From Arthrobacter sp. PvP023 (lineage in GTDB: Bacteria > Actinomycetota > Actinomycetes > Actinomycetales > Micrococcaceae), in contig NZ_JAFIBI010000001.1 of assembly GCF_017832975.1 (NCBI RefSeq), positions 1,240,001 to 1,304,000 on the forward strand: 64,000 bases of DNA, given 5' to 3'. The notes under the pieces were generated by a model, which saw nothing but the letters and a program-made list of their open reading frames with translations, was not told the DNA's origin and did not search any database. A program made the translations under genes and the position numbers. Of the stretch, positions 7,994 to 17,248 are shown one piece after another; the first letter of the stretch is position 1; every line of letters begins with the position of its first letter.

Positions 7994-8895
7994 AATTCGA
8001 CGGCGTACTGTTCTTCCCCGTCACACCCTTCACACCGGAAGGGACAGTTGATGTGGACCTCCTCAAGGAACACATCACCTCGCGTCTCCCGCACGGACCG
8101 GGCGGCGTGTTCCCGGCCTGCGGCACCGGCGAGTTCCATGCGCTGAGCATCGACGAGGTGCGCACCGTGGTGACCGCCGCCGTCGAAGCCGTGGCCGGCC
8201 AGGTGCCGGTGGTTGCCGGTGCCGGCGGGCCGCTGGGCCACGCGCTTGAAGCCGCCCGCATCGCCGAGGAAGCGGGCGCCGACGCCCTGCTGGTCCTGCC
8301 GCCGTATCTCGTGACCGGCCCCACCGACGGCCTGGTGGCGTACATTGAGGCGGTGGCCGCGGCCAGCAGCCTGCCGGTGATCGTCTACCACCGCGGGAAC
8401 GCCAAATACACGGCGGCCTCCATGTCACGGCTGGCCGCCAACCCCAAGGTGATCGGCTTCAAGGACGGGCTGGGCGACGTTGGCCTGGCCCAGGAGATTG
8501 TCAGCGCCATCAACGCCAGCGGACGCACGGACTTCCTGCTCTTCAACGGCCTGCTCACCGCGGAGCTGACCCAGGGCGCCTACCGCGGCCTTGGGATCCC
8601 GCTCTACTCCTCGGCCGCGTTCGCCATGGCCCCGGAAATCGCCAAGGCCTATTACGACGCCTACATCTCCGGGGACGAGGACCGCCGGCACGCGCTGCTG
8701 GACGGTTTCTACGCGCCGCTGGTGAGGCTCCGCGACCAGACCCCGGGTTTCGGCGTTTCCCTGATCAAGGCCGGGCTGCGCCTGGGCGGGCTGCCGGTCG
8801 GACCGGTGCGGGCTCCGCTGGTTGACCCCACCGAGGAACAGCTCGTCCAGCTCAAGTCCATCCTGGCCAAGGGCTACGAGCTGGCCGGCCGCTAA
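7990..8895 (+). CDS. kdgD: 5-dehydro-4-deoxyglucarate dehydratase
   Basis: A 301-residue class I aldolase-fold enzyme (DapA/NAL superfamily) that dehydrates and decarboxylates 5-keto-4-deoxyglucarate to 2,5-dioxopentanoate. Family features are the N-terminal FFPVTPFTPEG, GGVFPACGTGEFHALS (carboxylate-binding loop), the Tyr in IVYHRGNAKYT, and the Schiff-base lysine in VIGFKDGLGD. Sequence and context distinguish it from true DapA: it sits between a dehydratase and an aldehyde dehydrogenase, exactly where KdgD belongs. It overlaps the genes on both sides. Confidence 0.88.
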   Translation: MKFDGVLFFPVTPFTPEGTVDVDLLKEHITSRLPHGPGGVFPACGTGEFHALSIDEVRTVVTAAVEAVAGQVPVVAGAGGPLGHALEAARIAEEAGADALLVLPPYLVTGPTDGLVAYIEAVAAASSLPVIVYHRGNAKYTAASMSRLAANPKVIGFKDGLGDVGLAQEIVSAINASGRTDFLLFNGLLTAELTQGAYRGLGIPLYSSAAFAMAPEIAKAYYDAYISGDEDRRHALLDGFYAPLVRLRDQTPGFGVSLIKAGLRLGGLPVGPVRAPLVDPTEEQLVQLKSILAKGYELAGR

Positions 8896-10040
8896 TGGGC
8901 TCGCCAGTTGCCGAAGCGCCGGTCGCCGCAGCGGTGCGGACGCTGCCCCGGATCACCGGGCTCTCGAGCCGCCTGCTGACTGTTCCGCTCCTGCGGAGCT
9001 GGGGTGCGGAGGCACCGGAAAACCATGTGATCGTCACCGAAGTCCGGACGGACGACGGCGGCACGGGTCACGGGTTTTCCTGGACTCCCACCATCGGCCC
9101 GCAGGCGGTCCAGGCGCTCCTGGACTTCGACGTCGCGCCTTTCATCACCGGGCTCGAAGCGAACCCCGAGAGCGTGTGGGACCAGCTGTGGAAGCGGCTG
9201 CACGAAGCCGGCGGCGGGGGACTGACCACCATCGCCATGGCCGGGGCGGACCTTGCCCTGTGGGACCTGCAGGCCCGCCGCGCCGGAACCTCGGTCACCC
9301 GGCTGCTGGGCCAGCGGCAGGATTCCGTGGAGGTGTACGGTTCCGGCGTGAACCTGCACTACTCCATCGGGGAGCTCGTGGCCCAGGTGGAACGCTGGGT
9401 GGCTGCCGGGCACAACGCCGTCAAGATCAAGGTGGGCAAGCCGGACATCCGGGAAGACATGGAACGCGTGGCCGCTGTCCGTAAGGTCCTGGGCCCGCAC
9501 CGGAAGCTGATGATCGACGCCAACCAGCGCTGGGACCTGCCCGCCACGTTCCGTGCCCTGGAGGTGCTGGGCGAGTTCGGCCTCGAATGGCTGGAAGAAC
9601 CCCTCCGGGCTGATGACCTCTGGGCCTACCGCAGGCTGCGCCAGCACTCGCCGGTACCCATCGCGCTGGGCGAGAACCTGCACAACATCTACCGCTTCCG
9701 TGACTTCATCGAGGCGGGAGCGGTGGACATCATCCAGCCCAACATCATCCGCGTCGGCGGCATCACCCCGTTCCGCCGCATCGTGGAACTCGCCCGCACG
9801 CACAGCATCAGGGTCATGCCGCACCTGCTGCCGGAACTCTCCGGCCAGCTCGCGCTGACGATGGCCGAACCCACCATGGTGGAGGACGTCGAGGACGCCT
9901 CCTTCGAACAACTTGGCGTGCTGGACGCTCCCTCACCCGTACAGGTCCGTGACAGCCGGCTCACCCTCGCCGGCAGGCCGGGGCTGGGGTTCGCCTTCTC
10001 CGGGGCATCCGCCGATCACCAGAACAGGAATTCACTGTGA
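8895..10040 (+). CDS. Mandelate-racemase/enolase-superfamily sugar-acid dehydratase
   Basis: A 381-residue enolase-superfamily protein, probably an aldarate (glucarate or galactarate) dehydratase that yields 5-keto-4-deoxyglucarate for KdgD. Visible catalytic features are the KIKVGK motif on the second barrel strand, metal ligands in MIDANQRW, EWLEEPL and ALGENLHN, and the C-terminal general-base histidine in VMPHLLPEL, typical of the mandelate-racemase subgroup. The first ~18 residues are extra. It starts at ATG 8895 overlapping the kdgD stop by one base, and its own stop overlaps the next gene by 4. The exact substrate cannot be read from sequence. Confidence 0.82.
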   Translation: MGSPVAEAPVAAAVRTLPRITGLSSRLLTVPLLRSWGAEAPENHVIVTEVRTDDGGTGHGFSWTPTIGPQAVQALLDFDVAPFITGLEANPESVWDQLWKRLHEAGGGGLTTIAMAGADLALWDLQARRAGTSVTRLLGQRQDSVEVYGSGVNLHYSIGELVAQVERWVAAGHNAVKIKVGKPDIREDMERVAAVRKVLGPHRKLMIDANQRWDLPATFRALEVLGEFGLEWLEEPLRADDLWAYRRLRQHSPVPIALGENLHNIYRFRDFIEAGAVDIIQPNIIRVGGITPFRRIVELARTHSIRVMPHLLPELSGQLALTMAEPTMVEDVEDASFEQLGVLDAPSPVQVRDSRLTLAGRPGLGFAFSGASADHQNRNSL

Positions 10041-11515
10041 CAACAGCAACCCTCGAACTCACCGCCCTAACGGCCGCCGCCACCCGGGCGGCCAAAACCG
10101 CCGCAGCCGCGTCCGACGTCGAACGGGCCGCCTGGCTGAACGCCGTCGCCGATGCGCTGGACGCCAACGTGACGGAACTGGTGGCCCTTGCCGACGAGGA
10201 GACCCGGCTGGGCACCGCGCGGCTCACCGGGGAAGTGGCCCGCACTTCCGGGCAGCTGCGGCTTTTCGCCACGGTGATCACCGAAGGCTCCTACCTTGAA
10301 GCTGTCATCGACCACGCCGACCCGTCGTCCACTCCGCCCAAGCCTGACCTGCGGCGGCTGCTGAAGCCGGTCGGCCCGGTGGCTGTCTTCTCGGCGTCGA
10401 ACTTCCCGTTCGCGTTCTCGGTGGCGGGCGGCGACACGGCGTCGGCGCTCGCCGTCGGCTGCTCAGTCGTTGTGAAGGCGCACTCCGGCCACCTCAGGCT
10501 CTCCGAACGGACGGCGGAAATCGTCACGGATGCGCTGGCCGCGGCCGGCGCTCCCGACGGCCTGTTTGCGCTGGTCAGCGGACGGGACGCCGGCACCGCG
10601 CTGGTGCAGGATCCCGCCATCAAGGCCGTGGGCTTCACCGGGTCCATTCCCGGCGGCCGGGCGTTGTTCGACCTTGCGGTCTCCCGGCCCGAACCCATTC
10701 CGTTCTACGGCGAACTCGGCAGCCTCAACCCCGTGGTGGTCACGGCCGAGGCACTGAAGGCCCGTGCCGGTGATCTGGCTGCAGGTTTGGCGGGCTCCTT
10801 CACGCTCGGCGCCGGACAGTTCTGCACCAAGCCGGGGCTGGTGTTCATCCCCGCCGGCACCGACTTCCCGGCGCTGCTCGCGGAGGCGGCCAAGGAAAAG
10901 GGGGCCGCCCCGATGCTGACCGAGCGGATCGCCGATGCCTACCCGGACGGCCTCCGGGCGGTGGCCGCACTGACGGATGCGTCGGGCCGGCCCGCCGTGC
11001 AGGTGGTCAGCGGTTCGGTTGACCAGGACGCAACAGCGAACGGCGCGGCCCCGGTGATCTTCAGGACCACTGCCGCTAACGTCCTGGAGCGCCCGGCGGA
11101 ACTGCTGGAGGAGTGCTTCGGCCCCACCACGCTGCTGATCGAATACTCCGGCAACAAGGAGCTGGCCGAAGCACTTGCGCTGGTACCCGGCAGCCTGACC
11201 GCCACTGTCCACGCGCAGCCGGGCGAGGACGTGGCGGAGCTGGTGGAACAGTTGTCCGGCCTCGCCGGCCGGGTGCTGTTCGACGGCTGGCCCACCGGTG
11301 TCGCGGTGAACTGGGCCCAGCAGCACGGCGGCCCCTACCCGGCCACCACCTCGCTGTTCACCTCGGTGGGGGCGACGGCGGTGCGCCGCTTCCAGCGCCC
11401 GGTGGCCTACCAGGACGCTCCCGAAGCCGTGCTGCATCCCGCCCTCCGGGAAGCCAATCCGTTGGGAATCCCGCGGCGTGTGGACGGCGTCCTGGTGCTG
11501 CCCACAGTTCATTAG
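10037..11515 (+). CDS. Aldehyde dehydrogenase, probable 2,5-dioxovalerate dehydrogenase
   Basis: A 492-residue NAD(P)-dependent aldehyde dehydrogenase starting at a GTG that overlaps the preceding stop. The nucleotide-binding segment (SASNFPFAFSVAGGDTASAL, VGFTGSIPGG), the glutamate of YGELGSLNPVV and the catalytic cysteine of GAGQFCTKPGL are present. The FPFAFSVAGGD signature and operon position fit the 2-oxoglutarate semialdehyde (2,5-dioxovalerate) dehydrogenase group, making 2-oxoglutarate as the end of the oxidative uronate route. It is the last gene of the operon; a 104-bp gap follows without an obvious hairpin. Confidence 0.87.
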   Translation: MTTATLELTALTAAATRAAKTAAAASDVERAAWLNAVADALDANVTELVALADEETRLGTARLTGEVARTSGQLRLFATVITEGSYLEAVIDHADPSSTPPKPDLRRLLKPVGPVAVFSASNFPFAFSVAGGDTASALAVGCSVVVKAHSGHLRLSERTAEIVTDALAAAGAPDGLFALVSGRDAGTALVQDPAIKAVGFTGSIPGGRALFDLAVSRPEPIPFYGELGSLNPVVVTAEALKARAGDLAAGLAGSFTLGAGQFCTKPGLVFIPAGTDFPALLAEAAKEKGAAPMLTERIADAYPDGLRAVAALTDASGRPAVQVVSGSVDQDATANGAAPVIFRTTAANVLERPAELLEECFGPTTLLIEYSGNKELAEALALVPGSLTATVHAQPGEDVAELVEQLSGLAGRVLFDGWPTGVAVNWAQQHGGPYPATTSLFTSVGATAVRRFQRPVAYQDAPEAVLHPALREANPLGIPRRVDGVLVLPTVH

Positions 11516-11619
11516 GTCAGTTCACGGGCAGGCGACACAGGAAGATCACCGCCCGGAAACGTTGCCGCAATCTTGCTGGGGGAAGCTGTTCCCAGGAGCA
11601 TCGCCAGGGGAGGCACACA

Positions 11620-11955
11620 GTGGAAGCAAGCGGGAATTCAACCATCCGGACGTGTTCGGATTTGGCAGTCGGGGAGGAAATCGAGGCCTGGCACAAGGGC
11701 CGGTTGTTCCACCGGGGGAGCGTGACGGAAACAATTCCATCCACGGATCTGTTCTGGATCGTCGATTCCCGAACGGGGGCGCGCAAGCTGCTGGACGTGG
11801 AGGCGCTGGACATCGTCAGGGTCGAAAAGCGCGTCGCGGTTGAAGCGGCCCGGCCCGAGGCTGTCCACGTTGACCGGGCGGTCCGTGGGGAACATGCCAT
11901 TGCCCCTCGGGTGTCCCGGCGGGAACCGCACGTCGTATGGTTCTCCTCGGCCTGA
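11620..11955 (+). CDS. Small conserved-looking hypothetical protein
   Basis: A 111-residue protein with no family I can name. The GTG start at 11620 is well supported by GGGGAGG six bases upstream. The core (VGEEIEAWHKGRLFHRGSV, then LFWIVDSRTGARKLLDVEALDIVRV) looks like a small beta barrel of the SH3/Tudor type, followed by a basic, His-containing tail ending VVWFSSA. No membrane segment or signal peptide. Its stop codon is inside the left arm of the terminator hairpin at 11941-11989. Confidence 0.65.
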   Translation: MEASGNSTIRTCSDLAVGEEIEAWHKGRLFHRGSVTETIPSTDLFWIVDSRTGARKLLDVEALDIVRVEKRVAVEAARPEAVHVDRAVRGEHAIAPRVSRREPHVVWFSSA

Positions 11956-11989
11956 GGCGCAAAAGAACGCTGCGTCAGGCCGAGGAGAA
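11941..11989. terminator. Bidirectional terminator between convergent genes
   Basis: Perfect 15-bp arms TTCTCCTCGGCCTGA (11941-11955) and TCAGGCCGAGGAGAA (11975-11989) around a 19-base loop. The left arm contains the stop codon of the small hypothetical gene. The convergent SulP gene ends at 12008, so the hairpin can serve both transcripts. Confidence 0.8.
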
Positions 11990-12007
11990 GCTGCCGCCCC
12001 GTCCGGA

Positions 12008-13630
12008 TCAGCCCGCAGCGCGGTTATCGCTCCGCAGCGGGGTCCGAAGGGCGGAGCGTGAACTGCCGCGGCTCGGCGGGCCGGCCTGTGCGTCGTGGAG
12101 CGTGGCCGTGCCGCTTTCCTCGATAACCACCGTGCCGCCGTTGCCCACGTGCCGGTTGCGCCAGGCATCAAGGGTGTCGTGTACGGGATGGTCCAGGAAG
12201 TCCACCTCCAGCTCCACCGTGACGTGCGCTCCGGCCGGAACCGAGGCCAGCACGGCGCTCAGCCGCGGGAGCGAGAGGAAACTGCATGAGCCGTCGATCA
12301 CCACGCGCCAGCGGTTCCCGTCGCCGGTGCCCGCCGGTTCAGCGTGGATGCTGGCCCGCGCCACCCGCCAGAGAACCAGTGCCACGGCCAGGACCAGGCC
12401 GGTCAAGACTCCCACGAGCAGGTTGACGAACACCACGCAGAACAGGGTCACACCGTAGACGGTCAGGTCGCCGGTCCGCCGTGCCGTCCTGATGTCGGCC
12501 GCCCGGACCAGTCGGGAACCGATCACGATGAGCAGCCCCGCGAGGACGGCCTGCGGAATGAGCTGGATCAGGCCCGCCAGCAGCAGTGAGAAGACCAGCA
12601 CCCAGACACCGTGGAGGATTGCGGACTTGCGTGTCCGGGCACCGGCCTCAATGTTGGTGGCGCTCCGGACGATCACGCCGGTCACGGGCAGGCCTCCCAG
12701 CATCCCGGAGGTCACATTGGCCGCACCCTGCCCCAGGAGCTCGCGGTTGAAGTCCGTTCGCCGGCCATGGTGCATCTTGTCCACGGCCACGGCCGAGAGC
12801 AGGGATTCCACACTGGCGATCAGCGCGATGGTCACCACGCCCAGGACCACCGCGGTCCAGTTCCCGTCGGGCAGCTCGGGAAAGGCAAGCGCGCCCAGCA
12901 GGGAGCCGTCGAAGGTGATCCGGTCCACGTTGAAGGGCAAGGAGAGGGCGGTGGCCGCGATGACAGCGACAAGGGGCCCGGGGACCCGGCGGACAGCGGG
13001 AGGAAGGTGCTTCCAGCCGAGCAGCAGGGCGATGACCACGGCCCCAAGCACTGCGGCGGCGATGTCGACGGCAAGGAAGCTGCCCGGCATGGCCATGATG
13101 TTCTCCCAGGCCTCGCTGGCCGACTCGGCGCCGAGCATCACGTGAAGCTGCTGCAGCACGATGGTGATGCCGATGCCGGCGAGCATGGCATGGACCACCA
13201 CCGGTGCGATGGCCAGCGCAACGCGGCCCACCCGTGCCAGGCCGAGTAGTGCCTGGAGCACACCGGCTGCCACGGTGATGGCGCAGGTGACGGGCCAGCC
13301 GAACTGTTCGATCAGGCCGGCAACGATCACTGTCAGTCCGGCGGCGGGTCCACTGACCTGCAGCGGGGAACCACCCAGGCTGCCGGCGACGATCCCGCCC
13401 ACGGCGGCGGCGATCAGGCCGGCCATGACCGGGGCGCCGGAGGCGGCCGCGATTCCCAGCGACAGCGGGACGGCCACCAGGAACACCACCAGCGATGCCG
13501 GCAGGTCCCAGCGGATCCCGGTGGTCAGGAATGCCCGGAGGCTCCCGGGATCCTTCTCAGCGGGATTGCGGCCGGGTGGGGCGGTCCTGGGCGGGGCGGG
13601 CGGGTCCGTCTTGGCGGGTGCTGATGGCAT
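12008..13630 (-). CDS. SulP-family (SLC26) anion transporter with C-terminal STAS domain
   Basis: A 540-residue inner-membrane anion transporter. After a Pro-rich cytoplasmic N-terminus (~30 residues) come 10 or more hydrophobic segments carrying SulP motifs: RWDLPASLVVFLVAVPLSLGIA, PLQVSGPAAGLTVIV, and ESLLSAVAVDKMHHGRR followed by DFNRELLGQGAAN. The last ~110 residues form a reduced STAS domain (WRVVIDGSCSFLSLPRLSAVL). It lacks the carbonic-anhydrase fusion seen in some bicarbonate-type SulP proteins, so sulfate, bicarbonate or a dicarboxylate are all possible substrates. ATG at 13630 has AAGGAC upstream. Confidence 0.85.
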   Translation of the reverse strand: MPSAPAKTDPPAPPRTAPPGRNPAEKDPGSLRAFLTTGIRWDLPASLVVFLVAVPLSLGIAAASGAPVMAGLIAAAVGGIVAGSLGGSPLQVSGPAAGLTVIVAGLIEQFGWPVTCAITVAAGVLQALLGLARVGRVALAIAPVVVHAMLAGIGITIVLQQLHVMLGAESASEAWENIMAMPGSFLAVDIAAAVLGAVVIALLLGWKHLPPAVRRVPGPLVAVIAATALSLPFNVDRITFDGSLLGALAFPELPDGNWTAVVLGVVTIALIASVESLLSAVAVDKMHHGRRTDFNRELLGQGAANVTSGMLGGLPVTGVIVRSATNIEAGARTRKSAILHGVWVLVFSLLLAGLIQLIPQAVLAGLLIVIGSRLVRAADIRTARRTGDLTVYGVTLFCVVFVNLLVGVLTGLVLAVALVLWRVARASIHAEPAGTGDGNRWRVVIDGSCSFLSLPRLSAVLASVPAGAHVTVELEVDFLDHPVHDTLDAWRNRHVGNGGTVVIEESGTATLHDAQAGPPSRGSSRSALRTPLRSDNRAAG

Positions 13631-14002
13631 TGCAGTCCTTCGCTGGTACGTCGCGGTCCCGTGCCACGCTATTGACGCTCCAGTTCAGCCCGCAAGGGAA
13701 CCGATCGTGAGAAAGAACACGCCCGGAACTCGCTCCGGGCTGCGTAACGGAGGCTCAACATTGCCCCCGCGGCGGATTGTCGCGCCACCCGTTTGCCCGC
13801 TGCGGGGAGGCGGCGGGGCCCCACCGAACGGGACTCGGTTTTCAAGTCAAATCCAATCGATGGGGCACCTAATCGGCCCCCGGGCGGAAAAATATCCCCT
13901 GCTTTTCCCTCGAAACGGCCTGCCGGTCTATACCAGTGACGCCGTGTTGCGGCAGCAGTTTGGCGCTCATTCCATCGTGTGCCGGTGCTGGGAAGCGAGC
14001 GC
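13631..14002. other. Gene-free intergenic stretch
   Basis: 372 bases upstream of the SulP gene and downstream of the M24-like gene (both on the minus strand). I see no convincing reading frame, repeat or hairpin. It should contain the SulP promoter but I could not pick one with confidence. Confidence 0.5.
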
Positions 14003-15130
14003 TCACAGCTCCAGGGTCAGCGGCCGCCGGATGCCGTTCACGACCGCGGCCGGCCAGCGCGGGTCCACGCTGAGGACGCTAATCCCCGACTCGGTGAGCT
14101 GAACCGTGTCCTCGATCTTCACTCCGGGACCGGAAGGATTCCAGGTGAAGGTCTGGTTGAGGACCACGGCGTCGTCGGTGCCGGGCGTCGCCCGGGGGTC
14201 ACGGCCCGCATAGCCGGCCGGACCGCCTTGATGGTGGAGGGTCCACTGGTCTGCGCCGAAGCCGTGGCGGAGGTAGGCTTCCTGGATTTCAGCGAAGATG
14301 CCGTCCAGCCGTGCACCGGGAATAGTGGCGTCGAAAATGTCCGCTTCTACCGCCGCGATCCGGGCTTCCGCTTCGAGCTCGCCCGGGGTTCCGGCGTCGA
14401 ACCGCACCCAGCGGGTCACGTTGGCCACCAGCCCGTTGCGCCGCGCACACACCACTGCCATGGCCCGCCGGCCGATCGGCGCGTGCGTGGGCAGCGGGTG
14501 CCGGAACCCGGTGCGTCCGGCGCCGTTGCACAGGAGCACCAGCGGCTCGGCCCCCATCGCCACGATCCGTGCAGCCAGGGCGGAGGCCACAGCGAACTCG
14601 GTGGTTTCCGGCGTGGTGCCGGAAAGGACGTCTGTCATCGCGGCAGCGGCGTCGGCGCACAGCCGGGCGTACCGTGCGCTCTCCCCGGGCAGGAACGGCT
14701 GGCGGGCAGTCCTCAGCTCTGCGGCCACATCAGCCTCCGCGAGGGGCCTTCCGTCGGGGGCGAGCGTGGCTGCGGCGGAATGCAACTGCCCGTGCCAGGG
14801 CACCGTGTGGAGGTCCACGCCGTCGGGCAGTTCCTCCGCCGCGATCCGGGCGGCCTCGTTGTTGAAGGTGACCAGATGATCGCCGTCGCGGTCAACCAGC
14901 ATGGCCGCGACGGGGTCGCCGGCGAGGCTGATGTGCATCCGGCTCCCGTCCAGGTACCAGGTCAGCGCCGTGTTGGTGGTCAGGAGCAGCGAGTCCCGGC
15001 CCGCGGCATCCAGGATGTCCAGGACCCGCCGCCGCTTCACGGCCCGGTCGGAGAGGTTCCACGGTGTCGTCATGGACGTCCCGGCGGACGCCTGCGGTAC
15101 CTGCTGTGCCTGGTGGGTGGCAGTGTTCAT
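14003..15130 (-). CDS. M24 (creatinase/aminopeptidase fold) protein lacking metal ligands
   Basis: A 375-residue protein with the two-domain pita-bread layout: an N-terminal domain (DILDAAGRDSLLLTTNTALTWYLDG) and an M24 C-terminal domain. Metallopeptidases of this family have an Asp pair in a segment like DxGxxxxGYxSDxTR; here the equivalent is RRNGLVANVTRWVRF with no aspartates at those places, although the later LHHQGG histidine and KIEDTV glutamate remain. It is therefore probably not a dinuclear metallopeptidase and could be a creatinase-like hydrolase or a binding protein. ATG at 15130 overlaps the stop of the upstream fusion oxidoreductase by 4 bases, so the two are made together. Last gene of a four-gene minus-strand operon. 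Confidence 0.72.
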   Translation of the reverse strand: MNTATHQAQQVPQASAGTSMTTPWNLSDRAVKRRRVLDILDAAGRDSLLLTTNTALTWYLDGSRMHISLAGDPVAAMLVDRDGDHLVTFNNEAARIAAEELPDGVDLHTVPWHGQLHSAAATLAPDGRPLAEADVAAELRTARQPFLPGESARYARLCADAAAAMTDVLSGTTPETTEFAVASALAARIVAMGAEPLVLLCNGAGRTGFRHPLPTHAPIGRRAMAVVCARRNGLVANVTRWVRFDAGTPGELEAEARIAAVEADIFDATIPGARLDGIFAEIQEAYLRHGFGADQWTLHHQGGPAGYAGRDPRATPGTDDAVVLNQTFTWNPSGPGVKIEDTVQLTESGISVLSVDPRWPAAVVNGIRRPLTLEL

Positions 15131-17238
15131 TTGTATTCCCCCAAAGTGGTGATGAGCTGTTCGATATCGCTGGTGGACAGGAGGCCGTCGGCCACCAGGA
15201 CGGTGACGGTGCGGTGCAGCGGGCTGGCGTGGCGGGCTGTTGCCGGCTGCTCCCAGGCCAGGGACAGCCCGACGCCGGGATAGCCCGCTGCGCGGACAAA
15301 CCAGGGATCGCAGGGTTGCCCGGGCTCCGGCCGGGGCAGGAAGACGAGGGTGGCCGGGCCGCCGTCGGGCTCTCCGTTCCGGAAATTTCCGGACCACGCC
15401 AGCCACGGCGCCGCAGTGGAGGGGACGGCGCCGTGGACGGCGTCTTCCCCTTCCGCGGACGCTGTCCACACCTTTGCGCCGTCGACGGCGGGAAGGCGCC
15501 AGAAGAAGCCCCCGTACCCGCCCTGCGGCCGGCCGTTCGAGCCCGGGCTGCCCAGCGTGACCGGGGCCGGTCCGGACGGCGTCAGGGTGAAGTCCAGCGT
15601 GAGCTGCCACGTGGAGGAGCCGACGGCGGCCCAGCTCCACGTCCGGCGTTCGCTGAGGAGGGGAACCCCCGGCCCGGCGGAGCCCGCCGGTGCCAGCCAG
15701 CTCAGGGTTTCGGTCCGCGAGTCTCCGCGGGCGCCGTCTTCCACCGCGAGGGTGACGATCCGGCCATGGTCCTTCCGCCAGATGTAGGCCCCGGCGTCGC
15801 GGGTGTAGGTGCGGCCGCCCCAGAAATTGACGCCGTCCACGTCCTGGATGGCAACCCCCGCCCCAAGGTGCCACAGGTGGTCCTCGGGGAGATGATCGGT
15901 CACCACGGTGCCGGCCAGGGTGCTGACGGGATGGAGGTAGGGCCGGGGCGATGACGTGGGCGTTATCCGGCTGCCGTCTGCCGGCCTCGCCACCACAGCC
16001 CCGTTCACCGTGAATGCCGGTTGCGGCCCGGCTGAGGGCAGTTCGCGTGCCCACGGCGCGCCGAGCTCTGCGAAGGTGGCCTGCGCCGCGGCGGCCCGGC
16101 GCACCAGCTGGCGTATTCCGCTGACCACGGGGTGGGCGTCGTCGCCTTCACCTTCCCAGGCCACATGCGCTGCGCCGATCGCGCGGGGCTGCTCCGCCGT
16201 CCGGATTGCTTCCAGCACCGTCATGAAGGCGCCGTTCCCGGCCAGCGGGCTGAGCAGCTGGCTCGCGCTGCCAGGCGAGCGGCGGGCGGCCAGGAGGTTT
16301 TCCAGCAGATCGGTGCGGCCGAACGTCTCGGTGCGCTCGCCGTCGGGCGTGGTAACGGTCAGCCGGTCCTCTGTGTAGAAGAAGTCTGCCCGGCCCAGTG
16401 TGCCGTGGACAGTGACGGAGGGCGGGGTCTGTTCGTCGGCACACAGGGTCAGGGCGCAGAGGAGGACCGCGCCGCCGGCAGAGCGGACCCGGATCACCGA
16501 CGTGTCGTCGCTTTCGGTCGCGTGGGCACGGTACAGGTCCGTCTCCACGGACAGGACGTCGCGGGCCAGTTCCGCGCCGGCGATCTTCAGCCCGGTGGCC
16601 ACCGCGTGCGCCAGGGCATTGGTGGCTACGCCGTCCACCACATCGGTGCCGTCCAGGCTGCGTTTGCCCGCCCAGCGTGATCGCTTGAAATAGCCCTTGG
16701 TGCGCACCCACGTGCCGGCGGCGCTGACTCCGCGCACCTCGCCGATTTCACCGGCCCCCACCAGACGGTCCAGCGCCGGCAGGGCGTGGGAGCCCAGGCT
16801 CTGGAAGCCCACCTGGACCAGCCGGCCGGCCTCCTGCGCCGCGGCAAGCACGGCGTCGAACTGGGCCAGGGACGCCATGGGCGGTTTCTCCACGTAGACA
16901 TCGGCGCCGGCGGCGATCGCCGCAAGGGCAAGCGGAGCATGCGTCTGGATGGGTGTGGCCAGGATGACCACGTCAGGGGCCGGACCGGAGCCCAGCAGTT
17001 GTTCCAGGTCCCGGAAGACGGCCACGGAGTCCGAGAGCCTCCCGGGCTCAGGGGGAGCGGGGTCCGCTACGGCCACCAGTTCCAGGGCTCCGGCTTCCTC
17101 GAGCCGTGCGAGGTTGGCCAGGTGCCGCTCACCGAATCCGTGCACGCCCACCAGGGCGATGCGCGGGCGGGCGGGCGGATCTGCGGAGTCAGCAGTGGTG
17201 CGGCTGCCAAAATCCGCGGCGACGGATTGCTGAGTCAT
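15127..17238 (-). CDS. Gfo/Idh/MocA oxidoreductase fused to a DUF6807 (PmoA-like) domain, paralog 1
   Basis: A 703-residue two-domain protein. Residues ~25-400 are a Gfo/Idh/MocA oxidoreductase: RIALVGVHGFGERHL, VVILATPIQTHAPLA, and DVYVEKPPMASLAQF (the EKP motif). Residues ~430-703 resemble the DUF6807 domain, once misnamed PmoA: SPRPYLHPVSTLAG, VTDHLPEDHLWHLGAGVAIQ, NFWGGRTYTRD, and GGYGGFFWRLP. A paralog of equal length (702 residues) is at 32642-34750. The N-terminal half should oxidise a sugar or glycoside with NAD(P); the C-terminal half is of unknown function, rich in His/Asp in a pattern suggesting a catalytic or sugar-binding site. The operon order is binding protein, alpha/beta hydrolase, this gene, M24-like protein, so it probably acts on an imported oligosaccharide. 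Confidence 0.8.
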   Translation of the reverse strand: MTQQSVAADFGSRTTADSADPPARPRIALVGVHGFGERHLANLARLEEAGALELVAVADPAPPEPGRLSDSVAVFRDLEQLLGSGPAPDVVILATPIQTHAPLALAAIAAGADVYVEKPPMASLAQFDAVLAAAQEAGRLVQVGFQSLGSHALPALDRLVGAGEIGEVRGVSAAGTWVRTKGYFKRSRWAGKRSLDGTDVVDGVATNALAHAVATGLKIAGAELARDVLSVETDLYRAHATESDDTSVIRVRSAGGAVLLCALTLCADEQTPPSVTVHGTLGRADFFYTEDRLTVTTPDGERTETFGRTDLLENLLAARRSPGSASQLLSPLAGNGAFMTVLEAIRTAEQPRAIGAAHVAWEGEGDDAHPVVSGIRQLVRRAAAAQATFAELGAPWARELPSAGPQPAFTVNGAVVARPADGSRITPTSSPRPYLHPVSTLAGTVVTDHLPEDHLWHLGAGVAIQDVDGVNFWGGRTYTRDAGAYIWRKDHGRIVTLAVEDGARGDSRTETLSWLAPAGSAGPGVPLLSERRTWSWAAVGSSTWQLTLDFTLTPSGPAPVTLGSPGSNGRPQGGYGGFFWRLPAVDGAKVWTASAEGEDAVHGAVPSTAAPWLAWSGNFRNGEPDGGPATLVFLPRPEPGQPCDPWFVRAAGYPGVGLSLAWEQPATARHASPLHRTVTVLVADGLLSTSDIEQLITTLGEYK

Positions 17239-17248
17239 GAAGTGGTCC

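Noticed and set aside
15127-16054. DUF6807-like domain read as a methane monooxygenase (PmoA) subunit
   Set aside because: The PmoA name for this domain is a legacy label; there are no membrane helices or other methane oxidation genes.
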